15,115 nucleotides of DNA, taken from JAZNBI01 sp045586995 (GTDB lineage Bacteria > Bacillota > Clostridia > Oscillospirales > CAG-272). The stretch lies in assembly GCA_045586995.1 (NCBI GenBank), contig JAZNBI010000112.1, positions 1-15,115 of the forward strand. Reading direction: 5' to 3'. Both the position numbers and the translations under genes were made by a program. Below the pieces are notes generated by a model that worked only from the letters and a program-made list of their open reading frames with translations, was not told where the DNA came from and ran no database searches. This document shows, one piece after another, positions 7,659-14,929 of the stretch (its first letter is position 1; each line of letters begins with the position of its first letter).

Positions 7659-8447
7659 TTAGGGCATTCTGTATACGCAGCCCGCTTGCATACTTACGTT
7701 TTTTATTTGCATTAATTCCGAAACGGTTACAAGACAATATCCTTCGGAAATTAACCAAGGTATTATTTCTTCACATGCATCAGCGCTTGATTTATATATA
7801 TCGTGCATAAGAATTATACTGCCGTCTTTAACATTTTCTTTTATATTGCTGACGATTTTGCTTGCGTCGCGATTTTTCCAGTCCTCGGTGTCTATTGACC
7901 AAGTGATGAGCGGATATGATATAACGCTTTTTACCTTATCATTAACCGAACCGAACGGGGGGCGTAGCAGAGAAGCGGATTCTCCTGTAACGGATTTTAT
8001 TAAAGCGTCGGTACTTTCGATTTCATACATAATTTTGCTTTCGGTAAGCATAGTAAGATTTTTGTGATTGAAGGTGTGGTTTCCGATTTGACATCCCGCA
8101 TTGCTTATTTCTTTTAAAATATAGCTTTTTTTAGGACTTATTTCTAATCCTATAACAAAAAATGTTGCTTTTGCATTATTCTTTTTTAATATATCCAGAA
8201 TTTTTTCGGTGACTGTTATATGTGGACCGTCATCAAAGGTAAGCGCGATATATTTTTTGTTTGGTTCGTGGATGTTTTCTTGATTTGTGTCGGCATAAAT
8301 GTTTGTTTCTTTTATCGGCTGGCCTTGTACTTTGGCGATATAGGATGTTTCGTTTGCGGATTTTGTTACCGCGCAACAAGATATTATCAGTAAGATAAAT
8401 ATAATTGATAATGGCTTGGTTATAATTTTTAATCTGTTTTTTTTCAT
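7659..8447 (-). CDS. Polysaccharide deacetylase (CE4/NodB domain), probable lipoprotein
   Basis: CE4 enzymes remove N-acetyl groups from peptidoglycan or chitin-type sugars with a bound metal ion. In this 262-aa protein the motifs are TFDDGPH (70-76, catalytic and metal Asp), GNHTFNH (122-128, metal His pair), RPPFG (162-166), IDTEDW (185-190) and ILMHD (212-216). All key residues are present, so it should be active. The N-terminus is basic, then hydrophobic (13-23), and ends in IISC at 21-24, which fits a lipobox with Cys24 as the lipidated residue. A hydrophilic linker of about 40 residues follows. SD AGGTGA (8452-8457) fixes the start. The neighbouring germination operon hints at a role in spore cortex or cell-wall modification, as for PdaA-type enzymes, but vegetative wall modification is equally possible. 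Confidence 0.88.
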   Translation of the reverse strand: MKKNRLKIITKPLSIIFILLIISCCAVTKSANETSYIAKVQGQPIKETNIYADTNQENIHEPNKKYIALTFDDGPHITVTEKILDILKKNNAKATFFVIGLEISPKKSYILKEISNAGCQIGNHTFNHKNLTMLTESKIMYEIESTDALIKSVTGESASLLRPPFGSVNDKVKSVISYPLITWSIDTEDWKNRDASKIVSNIKENVKDGSIILMHDIYKSSADACEEIIPWLISEGYCLVTVSELMQIKNVSMQAGCVYRMP

Positions 8448-8458
8448 AATTCACCTAT

Positions 8459-8504
8459 AAAAAAATCCGCAATGATGTACTTCTGCATACATTGCGGATT
8501 TTTT
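8459..8504. terminator. Terminator-like hairpin directly before the deacetylase ribosome binding site
   Basis: AAAAAATCCGCAATG (8460-8474) and CATTGCGGATTTTTT (8490-8504) form a perfect 15-bp stem with a 15-base loop; an A run and a T run flank it, so it is terminator-like on both strands. On the minus strand the U run ends only two bases before the deacetylase Shine-Dalgarno sequence (8452-8457). There is no room for a promoter between them, so any deacetylase transcript must read through it. It may be an attenuator, or a bidirectional insulator left from an earlier arrangement. Confidence 0.75.
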
Positions 8505-8509
8505 GCTTT

Positions 8510-8528
8510 GTATACTTTAGTAGTATAC
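8510..8528. promoter_or_regulatory. Inverted repeat, candidate operator in the divergent region
   Basis: GTATACT (8510-8516), TTAGT, AGTATAC (8522-8528) is a perfect 7-bp inverted repeat with a five-base centre, the size of a typical dimeric repressor site. It lies between the divergent deacetylase and ger operons beside a TATAAT-like string (8530-8539). I recognise no specific regulator for it. Confidence 0.4.
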
Positions 8529-8571
8529 CATTATATAATTAAATTATTTATTTTGTATTTAATGTTTCTTA

Positions 8572-8600
8572 GAATAAATTATTAAAATAAAGGGATAATA
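8572..8600 (+). promoter_or_regulatory. Candidate forespore (sigma-G type) promoter of the ger operon
   Basis: GAATA (8572-8576), 17 bases, GATAATA (8594-8600) resembles the sigma-G pattern (-35 like GHATR, -10 like CATNHTA), which is expected for gerA-type operons in forespores. Transcription would start about 15 bases before the Shine-Dalgarno element GGAGGG (8621-8626). The region is very AT-rich, so chance matches are likely. Confidence 0.35.
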
Positions 8601-8632
8601 AACTATAAACTATAAAAAACGGAGGGACTTTT

Positions 8633-10141
8633 TTGGAAAGCGGTAAGGGATTTAGTGACGAATATTCCAATCGAAAGCTTACTAAAAGCTTAAAAGATAA
8701 TTCCGAATTTTTCAAAAAATTATTTAGGAAGGATGCCACCTTCCGATACAGAGAAATATGTCCGAGGGGGAGCTCTGCAAGGTTTTGTATTTTCTTCTTT
8801 GACGGAATGACCGATTCGACATTTATAAATAAAGCAATTATTTCTCCATTGCTCTTTGCAAAATACGATGACAACGCTGTTCCGCTTAATGAGTATATCT
8901 GTAAAAGTGTTTTGTCTGCGGGTGAAGTGCAGGAAAACGAAAATATTACCGATATGCTCCGAGGGATTTTGTACGGAGATACTCTTTTGCTTATCGACGG
9001 CTTGGCGAGCGGAATAATAATAAGCACTAAGGGCTGGCATACAAGGGGTATCAGTGAGCCGACCGACGAGAGAATTCTTCAAGGCCCGCGTGAGGGATTT
9101 GAGGAGGGAATAATATTTAATCTTTCTATGCTCAAAAGGAAGCTTGCGACCCCCGACCTTTGCATAGAACCAACTCGGATAGGGCGGCGAACGGATACAC
9201 AGGTGTGTTTGTGTTATCTTGATTCCTTAGTAAATAAGAAAGCGCTTCGTGAGTTGAAATCCAAAATAAGAAAAATAGATATTGACGGGATACTTGATGT
9301 TAATTATATTGCAGAAATGGTTCAAGATCACCGTGTTTCCTTATTGAAAACGGTGGGGAGCACCGAAAGACCGGATATTGTGGCAGCCCGTTTATTGGAG
9401 GGAAGGATCGCGGTTTTTGTTGACGGAACCCCCGTAGTTATGACTGTGCCATACCTTTTTTCTGAGAATTTTCAATCGGATGACGATTATTATCAAAATT
9501 TCTGGTCGGCATCTGTGGGGCGAATTCTGAGATATATATGTTTTTTTATTTCTATAAGCATTCCTGCGATATATGTATCGCTTGTTACCTTTCATATTCA
9601 ACTTTTACCCACAGCGCTTGCAATATCCATAGCGGAAGCGCGTAGCGGAGTGCCGATTTCCACGGTAGGCGAATGTTTAATGTTGATTTTTATTTTTGAG
9701 GTGTTAAAGGAATCGGGAGCGAGAATGCCCCAAAGCTTAGGACACGCCCTCAGTATTGTAGGCGGTCTTGTTGTGGGGCAAGCAGCAGTAGATGCAAAAA
9801 TAATCAGTATCCCAATGCTTATAGTAATTGCACTTAGCGGTATTTCGGGAATAATGATACCCAGATTGAAGGCGGCTATAATTTATGCAAGAGTTTGCCT
9901 TGTTATATTAGCTGCTTTTTTGGGAATCTACGGATATCTTGTCGGAATTACATTTATGGTAATTCGAATTTTATCTATGCGATCGTTTGGGGTGGACTAT
10001 GTTTCGTCATTAAATTCTCCCACTTTACAGAATATAAAGGATTCTATCTGGCGCCTCCCGTGGCGATATATGAAAAAAAGGCCGATCGGTATTAGCGAAA
10101 ATCACGTTAGAAACAGGAGCTTTGATGAAGAAAAAGGTTAA
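8633..10141 (+). CDS. gerA: Spore germination receptor subunit A (GerA family)
   Basis: GerA subunits form, with B and C partners, the nutrient-sensing complex in the inner spore membrane. The 502-aa length is normal. The soluble N-terminal region (1 to about 290) carries the family signatures SEPTDERILQGPREGFEEG (about 140-158), RTDTQVCLCYL (about 185-195) and RPDIVAARLLEGRIAVFVDGTPVVMTVPYLF (about 246-276), then ENF...DDYY. Membrane segments follow between about 294 and 450, including the conserved EARSGVP and SGARMPQSLGHALSIVGGLVVGQAAV regions. A basic cytoplasmic tail ends the protein. The start is TTG 8633, seven bases after GGAGG (8621-8625); no ATG fits that site. The gene overlaps gerC by 17 bases, so the subunits are translationally linked. 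The ligand cannot be told. Confidence 0.95.
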   Translation: MESGKGFSDEYSNRKLTKSLKDNSEFFKKLFRKDATFRYREICPRGSSARFCIFFFDGMTDSTFINKAIISPLLFAKYDDNAVPLNEYICKSVLSAGEVQENENITDMLRGILYGDTLLLIDGLASGIIISTKGWHTRGISEPTDERILQGPREGFEEGIIFNLSMLKRKLATPDLCIEPTRIGRRTDTQVCLCYLDSLVNKKALRELKSKIRKIDIDGILDVNYIAEMVQDHRVSLLKTVGSTERPDIVAARLLEGRIAVFVDGTPVVMTVPYLFSENFQSDDDYYQNFWSASVGRILRYICFFISISIPAIYVSLVTFHIQLLPTALAISIAEARSGVPISTVGECLMLIFIFEVLKESGARMPQSLGHALSIVGGLVVGQAAVDAKIISIPMLIVIALSGISGIMIPRLKAAIIYARVCLVILAAFLGIYGYLVGITFMVIRILSMRSFGVDYVSSLNSPTLQNIKDSIWRLPWRYMKKRPIGISENHVRNRSFDEEKG

Positions 10142-10793
10142 AAATTTTATTTTTTGCGGGATTCTTTCCATAGTTGTTATGTCGCTTTGTTCCTGCAACG
10201 CTGTTTACCGTGAGCCCAACAATCGACTTTTGATAAGTGCAATTGGAATTGATAATGTTGAAGGAATTATCAGAGTTTCAATAGAGGTTATTTCATCAGG
10301 CGAGAGTAATATCGGCAGCTCGATAGAATATGCCGATCTGCCTCACAAGGTATATTTCGGAGAAGGAAAAGAAATTTCCGATGCGATTTCTGATTTGGAA
10401 ACAAATTTTTCTAAGGAAATAATTTTAAGCCACTGCGGAATAATTGCTGTGGGAAGCGAGGTTACTCCCGAGCAGCTTAAAAAAATCATAGATTTTTGCA
10501 TATCGGAAAGAGATATTACCTATGCGGCAAAGATGGTATATACAAAAAATGCCGAGGCGCTCCTGAATTGTAACGGCAGAGCCGTTTCGCAGATAGGCCA
10601 TGACCTTATGGGAATTTTAAGGAGAAAAGATATAGATATCGGAGTGGGGAATGACAACAGTATTTATGCAATAAAATCAAAGCTTCTTTCAAAAGATAAA
10701 AAATTTTATCTGCCGCATTTTAAGGTTGACGGTGAAAATTTTTATTTTTTTGAAAATGCCGAGTTTTATAATTGCGAAAAAATAGTTGATTAA
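10125..10793 (+). CDS. gerC: Spore germination lipoprotein subunit C, N-terminal half only (GerC family)
   Basis: GerC is the lipoprotein subunit of the germinant receptor. A basic start and hydrophobic helix (7-21) precede LCSC, a lipobox with the lipidated Cys at residue 24. The GerC N-domain pattern follows: REPNNRLLISAIGID, a region ending YFGEGKEISDAISDLE, IILSHCGIIAVGSEV and DFCISERDITY. The product has 222 residues, while usual GerC proteins have about 370-400 and add a C-terminal GerAC domain. This one stops where the avFk.dKlvG segment normally leads into that domain (here AEFYNCEKIVD). Only 36 bases separate it from gerB, so the second domain is absent, not frameshifted into the next stretch. 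ATG 10125 follows AGGAG (10115-10119) by five bases; a TTG at 10122 is also in frame. Confidence 0.88.
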   Translation: MKKKVKNFIFCGILSIVVMSLCSCNAVYREPNNRLLISAIGIDNVEGIIRVSIEVISSGESNIGSSIEYADLPHKVYFGEGKEISDAISDLETNFSKEIILSHCGIIAVGSEVTPEQLKKIIDFCISERDITYAAKMVYTKNAEALLNCNGRAVSQIGHDLMGILRRKDIDIGVGNDNSIYAIKSKLLSKDKKFYLPHFKVDGENFYFFENAEFYNCEKIVD

Positions 10794-10829
10794 ATAACAG
10801 TCGAAATTTTAAATTAAAAGGGTGATGAT

Positions 10830-11780
10830 TTGGATAATTACCAAAGCATGCGGCATTTTATGTCGCTTTGTGCTGTGTTTTTGGTTGGAAATTCGGTAAT
10901 AGCTTTTCCTCTGGTGAAGGATAAAAACGACAATCTTGCGGCTTTTTTGCTTTCATTCGCCGCTTCAATTACAATAATATTTTGTATTTCTAAGATTCCG
11001 CAAAACATTATTTGCAAAATCGAGAACAGTTGTGAAAACAGATGGTGGGCTATTATGCTTTCCTTGGCTTTGAAGGCATTGTTTTTGATTTTTATTTTAA
11101 TGTGCGCCATTGATACGTGCACTCAATTTGTTTATTTTGTAAGCAAAAATATAATGCCCGAAGCTTCAAGCCCCATTTTGCTTGCTTCTTTCTTGCTTTT
11201 GGTAATATATCTTTCTTTAAACAATCCAAAGGTTTTGCTGAATTTTTCTTTGATTTCTTTTTTTTCGGTCTGTTTTGCGGTATTTTCGCTTTTTATCATG
11301 TCCTTGCCGCAAATGGAAATAGGGAACATAGCATTAGACGTTGATTTTGATATAAGCCGAATTTTTAAAAATTCCTTTCTTTTTTTTGCAAAAAGTTTTG
11401 GTCAAACTATTATTGTGTTTTATTTTCTTTATAATATTTCATCACACACAGCTCGCTCATCTGCACTTGCGGGGGTAGTTTGCGGAGGATTGCTTATAAC
11501 GCTTTCTCTTTTGAACAGCTTTTTGATTTTTGGAGAACAGCTTTCGGCAATTCTTGAATTTCCTTATGCAAGTGCTGTAAGTATAATTTCTTTCGGAAGT
11601 CTTTTCAACAGAATGGAAGGGATTTCTTATATAATTTATTTTCTTTGCTGCTTGATTAAAGCTTCAGTTTGTGTCCATAGCTTAAAGCTTTTGCTTAATA
11701 GGGCTTTTGGTGGATCTCAATATGCACTTGTATGGTTTTGCGGAGCGGTAATTTTTGCATTTTGTTTGTTATTTAAATAA
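10830..11780 (+). CDS. gerB: Spore germination receptor permease-like subunit B (GerB family)
   Basis: GerB subunits are APC-superfamily-like integral membrane proteins that contribute to germinant recognition. The 316-aa sequence begins with the characteristic MRHFMSLCAVFLVGNSVIAFPL helix and has about ten hydrophobic segments (near 8-27, 35-53, 70-98, 112-128, 134-158, 188-203, 210-234, 242-258, 265-285, 297-315). It ends directly after the last helix, somewhat shorter than the usual 360 or so residues. Order in the operon is A-C-B. The start is TTG 10830 after GGGTG (10820-10824). An ATG at 10825 is in another frame. No terminator is seen after the gene, so the next two genes could be on the same transcript. 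Confidence 0.92.
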   Translation: MDNYQSMRHFMSLCAVFLVGNSVIAFPLVKDKNDNLAAFLLSFAASITIIFCISKIPQNIICKIENSCENRWWAIMLSLALKALFLIFILMCAIDTCTQFVYFVSKNIMPEASSPILLASFLLLVIYLSLNNPKVLLNFSLISFFSVCFAVFSLFIMSLPQMEIGNIALDVDFDISRIFKNSFLFFAKSFGQTIIVFYFLYNISSHTARSSALAGVVCGGLLITLSLLNSFLIFGEQLSAILEFPYASAVSIISFGSLFNRMEGISYIIYFLCCLIKASVCVHSLKLLLNRAFGGSQYALVWFCGAVIFAFCLLFK

Positions 11781-11845
11781 AATATTGTCCAAAATCATTT
11801 GATTCACATATTCTTTTAATAAGCGTAAGCTGCTCTATTGGATTT

Positions 11846-12000
11846 GGAAGGAGTGTGAAATCATTTTATATTTCAAAAAAAACAATAAAAATAATTCTCG
11901 CATCGAACCCATTAAAAGCGTTATTATAACGGATAATGTAGCAGAAGAAACAAAGGTATCATCGGTTGCAAGAGCCGAGGATAATAACGATGCTCAACGC
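11846..12000 (+). other. Strong Shine-Dalgarno site with in-frame N-terminal extension but no ATG/GTG/TTG
   Basis: GGAAGGAG at 11846-11853 is one of the best ribosome binding sites in the window. The frame of the gene at 12001 is open back to a TGA at 11800-11802. In that frame the codons at the right distance are ATC (11860) and ATT (11863), both rare start codons. The extension would add 46 residues, polar and Asn/Lys-rich, before the first standard start at 12001. A GTG at 11855 in another frame gives only 24 codons. Confidence 0.5.
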
Positions 12001-12375
12001 GTGATTTTAGGTGCGGAATATGAGGATTTTATTGCTACGAACCCAAGAAAAGGTTATTTGAAAATACAGGGCTTTCGAGGTCAAAGTTCATTGCCTATAA
12101 CAGATATGAATATAAAGATAAGCCGAATTTTCGACAACGAAGAATATGTGTTTTTCAGAGGTAAAACCGATGCGGACGGAATTATTGAATCTGTTGAACT
12201 GCCCGCTCCGCCCAGAGAAAATTCTCTTGTATATGAGGCACCCGACAAGCAAGCGAGGTACAGGGTTACAGCAGATCGTGTCGGGTTTGAGGATGCAGTA
12301 TATGAAATAAATATATATGAAGGTGTTAAAACCATCCAACCGATTGTGTTGTTTTTGAAGGAGGTGCTACAGTAA
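12001..12375 (+). CDS. Small beta-sandwich-like protein coupled to the SpoIID-like gene (start uncertain)
   Basis: The 124-aa version starts at the only standard start codon (GTG 12001), which has no ribosome binding site. A 170-aa version from ATT 11863 has a strong one. KGYLKIQ, a PITDMNIKIS segment, TDADGIIESVELPAP (about 57-71) and RYRVTADRVGFEDAVYEI (about 86-103) resemble the strand and turn pattern of transthyretin/CnaB or carboxypeptidase-regulatory-like folds. No signal peptide or membrane helix is seen. Its stop TAA is one base before the ATG of the SpoIID-like gene, and that gene's AGGAGG lies inside this one's last codons, so the two are made together. I infer a structural partner of the SpoIID-like protein, probably in sporulation. 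I do not recognise a named family with certainty. Confidence 0.7.
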   Translation: MILGAEYEDFIATNPRKGYLKIQGFRGQSSLPITDMNIKISRIFDNEEYVFFRGKTDADGIIESVELPAPPRENSLVYEAPDKQARYRVTADRVGFEDAVYEINIYEGVKTIQPIVLFLKEVLQ

Positions 12376-12376
12376 T

Positions 12377-13717
12377 ATGCCACTTCCGTATATACCTGAA
12401 TATATTGTGGTGCATCTTGGCGCGCCTAATGATAGCTCTGCCCCCAATGTAACGGTCCCTTTTATTGAATATATAAAAAACGTAGCGTCTAATGAAATTT
12501 ATCCTACTTGGCCGCAAAACTCGCTCAGAGCCAATATATATGCTCAAATATCCTTTGCGTTGAATCGTATATATACAGAATGGTATCGCAGCAGGGGCTA
12601 TGATTTTGATATTACTTCTATTACCCAATTCGACCAAAGATATGTTGTAGGTACAGAATATTTTGGAGTAATTTCTCAAATTGTTGATGAAACATTTAAC
12701 AACTATGTAGTGCGAAGCGGTAACGTAGAACCATTATTCACGCAATATTGCGATGGAAAACAAACTCAATGTGAAGGGCTGTCGCAGTGGGGAACGGTTG
12801 ATTTAGCTAACGAGGGCTTAACCGCTTATGAAATACTGCAATATTACTATGGAGAAAATATTTCAATAGTTTTCAACGCCCCAACCTCTCCGAATTTACC
12901 GAGCTATCCCGATTTTCCTCTTAGATTGGGTAGCGCGGGGGAAGATGTCAGAACAATACAACGCCAGCTAAATCGAATAGGAAAAAACTTTCCGGGTGTT
13001 GCGCCTGTGCTGACTGCCGATGGGATTTTTGATGTAAATACAGAAACCGCTGTAAAAAATTTTCAAACCATATTTAATCTAACTACCGACGGAATTGTGG
13101 GAAAAGGTACATGGTATAGGATAAAGTCTATATTTAACGCAGTCAAAAAGCTTGCAGAGCTTGAAAGCGAGGGATTGAAGCTTTCTGAGGTTGAAAGAAT
13201 TTTTCCGAGGGTGCTGAAGCTCGGCGATGAGGGAAATTCTGTTGCGGTCGTTCAGTATTATCTTGCAATAATAGGATTTTTTGATGACACGATACCTCAA
13301 ATAAGTATTACCGGCACATTCGACGAAAGTACCGCAAACGCGGTCAGAGTTTTTCAAACGTCGCAAGGGCTTAGTGTTGACGGAATTGTAGGACGCGCAA
13401 CATGGAATGCATTGGTAAGGAAATATGATGCGATTCTGCAATCAATTCCGCCGGAATATGCCGAAGTTGAAACCGATATATATCCGGGAAGACATCTTGC
13501 GCGCGGTCAAAGCGGCGAGGAGGTTTTAAGATTGCAAACTTATATAAACGGTGCGGCGGCAAGGCACGAATATGTTCCCAACGTGACAGAAAATGGGACA
13601 TATGATGAGGATACCTATAATGCCATACGTGCAGTTCAAGAAAATAACGGATTGCCTGTCAGTGGGGTTACGGGACCCGTCACCTGGAATACGGTTGTAA
13701 GACTTTCACAAACATAA
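12377..13717 (+). CDS. SpoIID-like domain protein with three peptidoglycan-binding repeats
   Basis: The 446-aa protein begins directly with a domain resembling SpoIID/LytB, the lytic transglycosylase family that cuts peptidoglycan during engulfment. VTVPFIEYIKNVASNEIYPTW (25-45) matches the family's EYixgVvxnEmpxxW core with the candidate catalytic Glu, then SLRANIYAQISFALNRIYTEWY, a Q.Y segment (DQRYV, 86-90), the CDG...CEGLSQWG region (125-139) and a YEILQYYYG end. Three PG_binding_1 repeats follow (about 181-250, 279-349, 373-442), each with the LGSAGEDV/LGDEGNSV/RGQSGEEV start, G.FD..T..AV..FQ and DGIVG..TW end. No signal peptide or transmembrane helix precedes the domain, unlike SpoIID itself. 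It is the second gene of a coupled pair. Cortex or spore-wall function is inferred. The usual AxxxxR after the catalytic motif is altered, so activity is not assured. Confidence 0.85.
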   Translation: MPLPYIPEYIVVHLGAPNDSSAPNVTVPFIEYIKNVASNEIYPTWPQNSLRANIYAQISFALNRIYTEWYRSRGYDFDITSITQFDQRYVVGTEYFGVISQIVDETFNNYVVRSGNVEPLFTQYCDGKQTQCEGLSQWGTVDLANEGLTAYEILQYYYGENISIVFNAPTSPNLPSYPDFPLRLGSAGEDVRTIQRQLNRIGKNFPGVAPVLTADGIFDVNTETAVKNFQTIFNLTTDGIVGKGTWYRIKSIFNAVKKLAELESEGLKLSEVERIFPRVLKLGDEGNSVAVVQYYLAIIGFFDDTIPQISITGTFDESTANAVRVFQTSQGLSVDGIVGRATWNALVRKYDAILQSIPPEYAEVETDIYPGRHLARGQSGEEVLRLQTYINGAAARHEYVPNVTENGTYDEDTYNAIRAVQENNGLPVSGVTGPVTWNTVVRLSQT

Positions 13718-13720
13718 AAT

Positions 13721-13770
13721 AAATCGTCTGTTGCAACAGCGTTTTTGTGCTATTGCAACAGACGATTTTA
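13721..13770. terminator. Bidirectional intrinsic terminator between convergent genes
   Basis: AAATCGTCTGTTGCAA (13721-13736) pairs perfectly with TTGCAACAGACGATTT (13753-13768), a 16-bp stem with a 16-base loop. It is flanked by an A-rich stretch on one side and TTTTATTAT on the other. It lies four bases after the SpoIID-like stop and just before the asnA stop, so it ends transcription from both sides. Confidence 0.92.
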
Positions 13771-14781
13771 TTATAATAGATGAATGTTGTTTTCTTTACA
13801 GATCTGCAGTGTCTTTTCGGGCCACACCGAAGATTGAACCTCTCCGATATGTGCTTTTTGAAGGAAGAACATACACATTCTCGATTGACCGATGCCGCCT
13901 CCTATTGTATATGGAAGCTCGCCGTTCAGAAGCGCTTTTTGGAACGGCAAATTTGCGCGTTCGGAACAATTTCTGATTTCGAGCTGCTTCAACAGAGTTG
14001 CCTCATCAACGCGAATACCCATCGAAGAAAGCTCTAAAGCGATGTCGAGTGTTGGATAATAAACAATAATATCTCCGTTTAATTCCCAATCGTCATAGTC
14101 AGGCGCTCTTCCGTCATGCATTTTTCCGGAACGTAAAACTCCGCCGATTTTCATTATAAAAACCGCCTTTTTTTCTTTGGCAATGGCATATTCGCGTTCC
14201 TTCGGAGTAAGGTCGGGATAACGGTCCTCCAATTCCTGCGAGGTTATGAAAAAGATATCCTCGGGAAGAATCTTCTCTATAAAATCATAGTCATTTGCAA
14301 GAAAAATTTCGGTGTGGCGAAGACTTCTGTAAACACGCTTTACCATACTTTTCAGTGTTTCTGTATTGCGCTCATCCTTGTGAATAATACGTTCCCAGTC
14401 CCATTGGTCGACAAAAACCGAATGAATATTGTCGGTTTCCTCGTCGCGGCGAATGGCATTCATATCGGTGTAGAGTCCTTCTCCGTATTCAAAATTATAT
14501 TTCTTTAAAGCATATCTTTTCCATTTTGCAAGCGATTGAACTATTTCGAGTGTTTCACCGGGAGATTCAAGCATATCAAAGGTAACAATTCTCTCGACGC
14601 CGTTAAGCGTATCGTTCAATCCGGTCTCGGATGCAACGAAGAGGGGAGCGGAAACACGGGTAAGATTAAGTTGAATTGCAAGGTCACGCTCAAAAAAATC
14701 TTTAACTTTTTTTATTGCTATCTCGGTTTGACGAACATCAAGCACGGGATGATAGTTTTTCGGAATAATTATTTTGCTCAT
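13771..14781 (-). CDS. asnA: Aspartate-ammonia ligase (asparagine synthetase A)
   Basis: AsnA makes asparagine from aspartate, ATP and ammonia through an aspartyl-AMP intermediate, with a class II aminoacyl-tRNA-synthetase-like fold, in the cytoplasm. The 336-aa product is close to the E. coli length (330). Family motifs are TRVSAPLFV (41-49), GLNDTLNGVER (54-64), LAKWKRYALKKY (84-95), GLYTDMNAIRRDE (102-114), HSVFVDQWDWE (120-130), SGKMHDGRAPDYDDW (218-232), ELSSMGIRVDE (250-260) and TIGGGIGQSRMCM (292-304). All catalytic stretches look intact. Start ATG 14781 follows AAGGG by about ten bases; the frame is open up to 14841, but that part overlaps the promoter. No T-box leader is present. Convergent with the SpoIID-like gene. 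Confidence 0.97.
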   Translation of the reverse strand: MSKIIIPKNYHPVLDVRQTEIAIKKVKDFFERDLAIQLNLTRVSAPLFVASETGLNDTLNGVERIVTFDMLESPGETLEIVQSLAKWKRYALKKYNFEYGEGLYTDMNAIRRDEETDNIHSVFVDQWDWERIIHKDERNTETLKSMVKRVYRSLRHTEIFLANDYDFIEKILPEDIFFITSQELEDRYPDLTPKEREYAIAKEKKAVFIMKIGGVLRSGKMHDGRAPDYDDWELNGDIIVYYPTLDIALELSSMGIRVDEATLLKQLEIRNCSERANLPFQKALLNGELPYTIGGGIGQSRMCMFFLQKAHIGEVQSSVWPEKTLQICKENNIHLL

Positions 14782-14812
14782 AAGCTTCTTTCCCTTATAA
14801 CGTAATAGGAAA

Positions 14813-14842
14813 ATTATAGCATACATTATTTTAAAAATCAAG
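14813..14842 (-). promoter_or_regulatory. Sigma-A promoter of asnA
   Basis: On the minus strand: TTGATT (14842-14837), an 18-base spacer, TATAAT (14818-14813). Transcription would begin near 14806, leaving a leader of about 25 bases, too short for a T-box or riboswitch. Confidence 0.75.
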
Positions 14843-14869
14843 GATATATATGAAATATTGAAAAAATAT

Positions 14870-14897
14870 TGATTTTTTTTTGAATTTAGTGTATAAT
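14870..14897 (+). promoter_or_regulatory. Sigma-A promoter of the acyltransferase-like gene
   Basis: TTGATT (14870-14875), a 16-base spacer and TATAAT (14892-14897), about 33 bases before the start codon. It is divergent from the asnA promoter. Confidence 0.7.
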
Positions 14898-14929
14898 TAC
14901 CTTAAAATTTATATCTTTTGGAGGGTGTT

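Noticed and set aside
11855..11929. GTG-initiated 24-codon frame right after the Shine-Dalgarno sequence
   Set aside because: The GTG is only one base from the ribosome binding site, the frame stops quickly, and it resembles nothing. A frameshift into the next frame is possible but unsupported.
14782..14841. Longer asnA start at 14841 and a T-box leader
   Set aside because: The promoter (14813-14842) overlaps the extension, the AsnA family starts at MSKIIIPKNY, and the leader is too short for a T-box.
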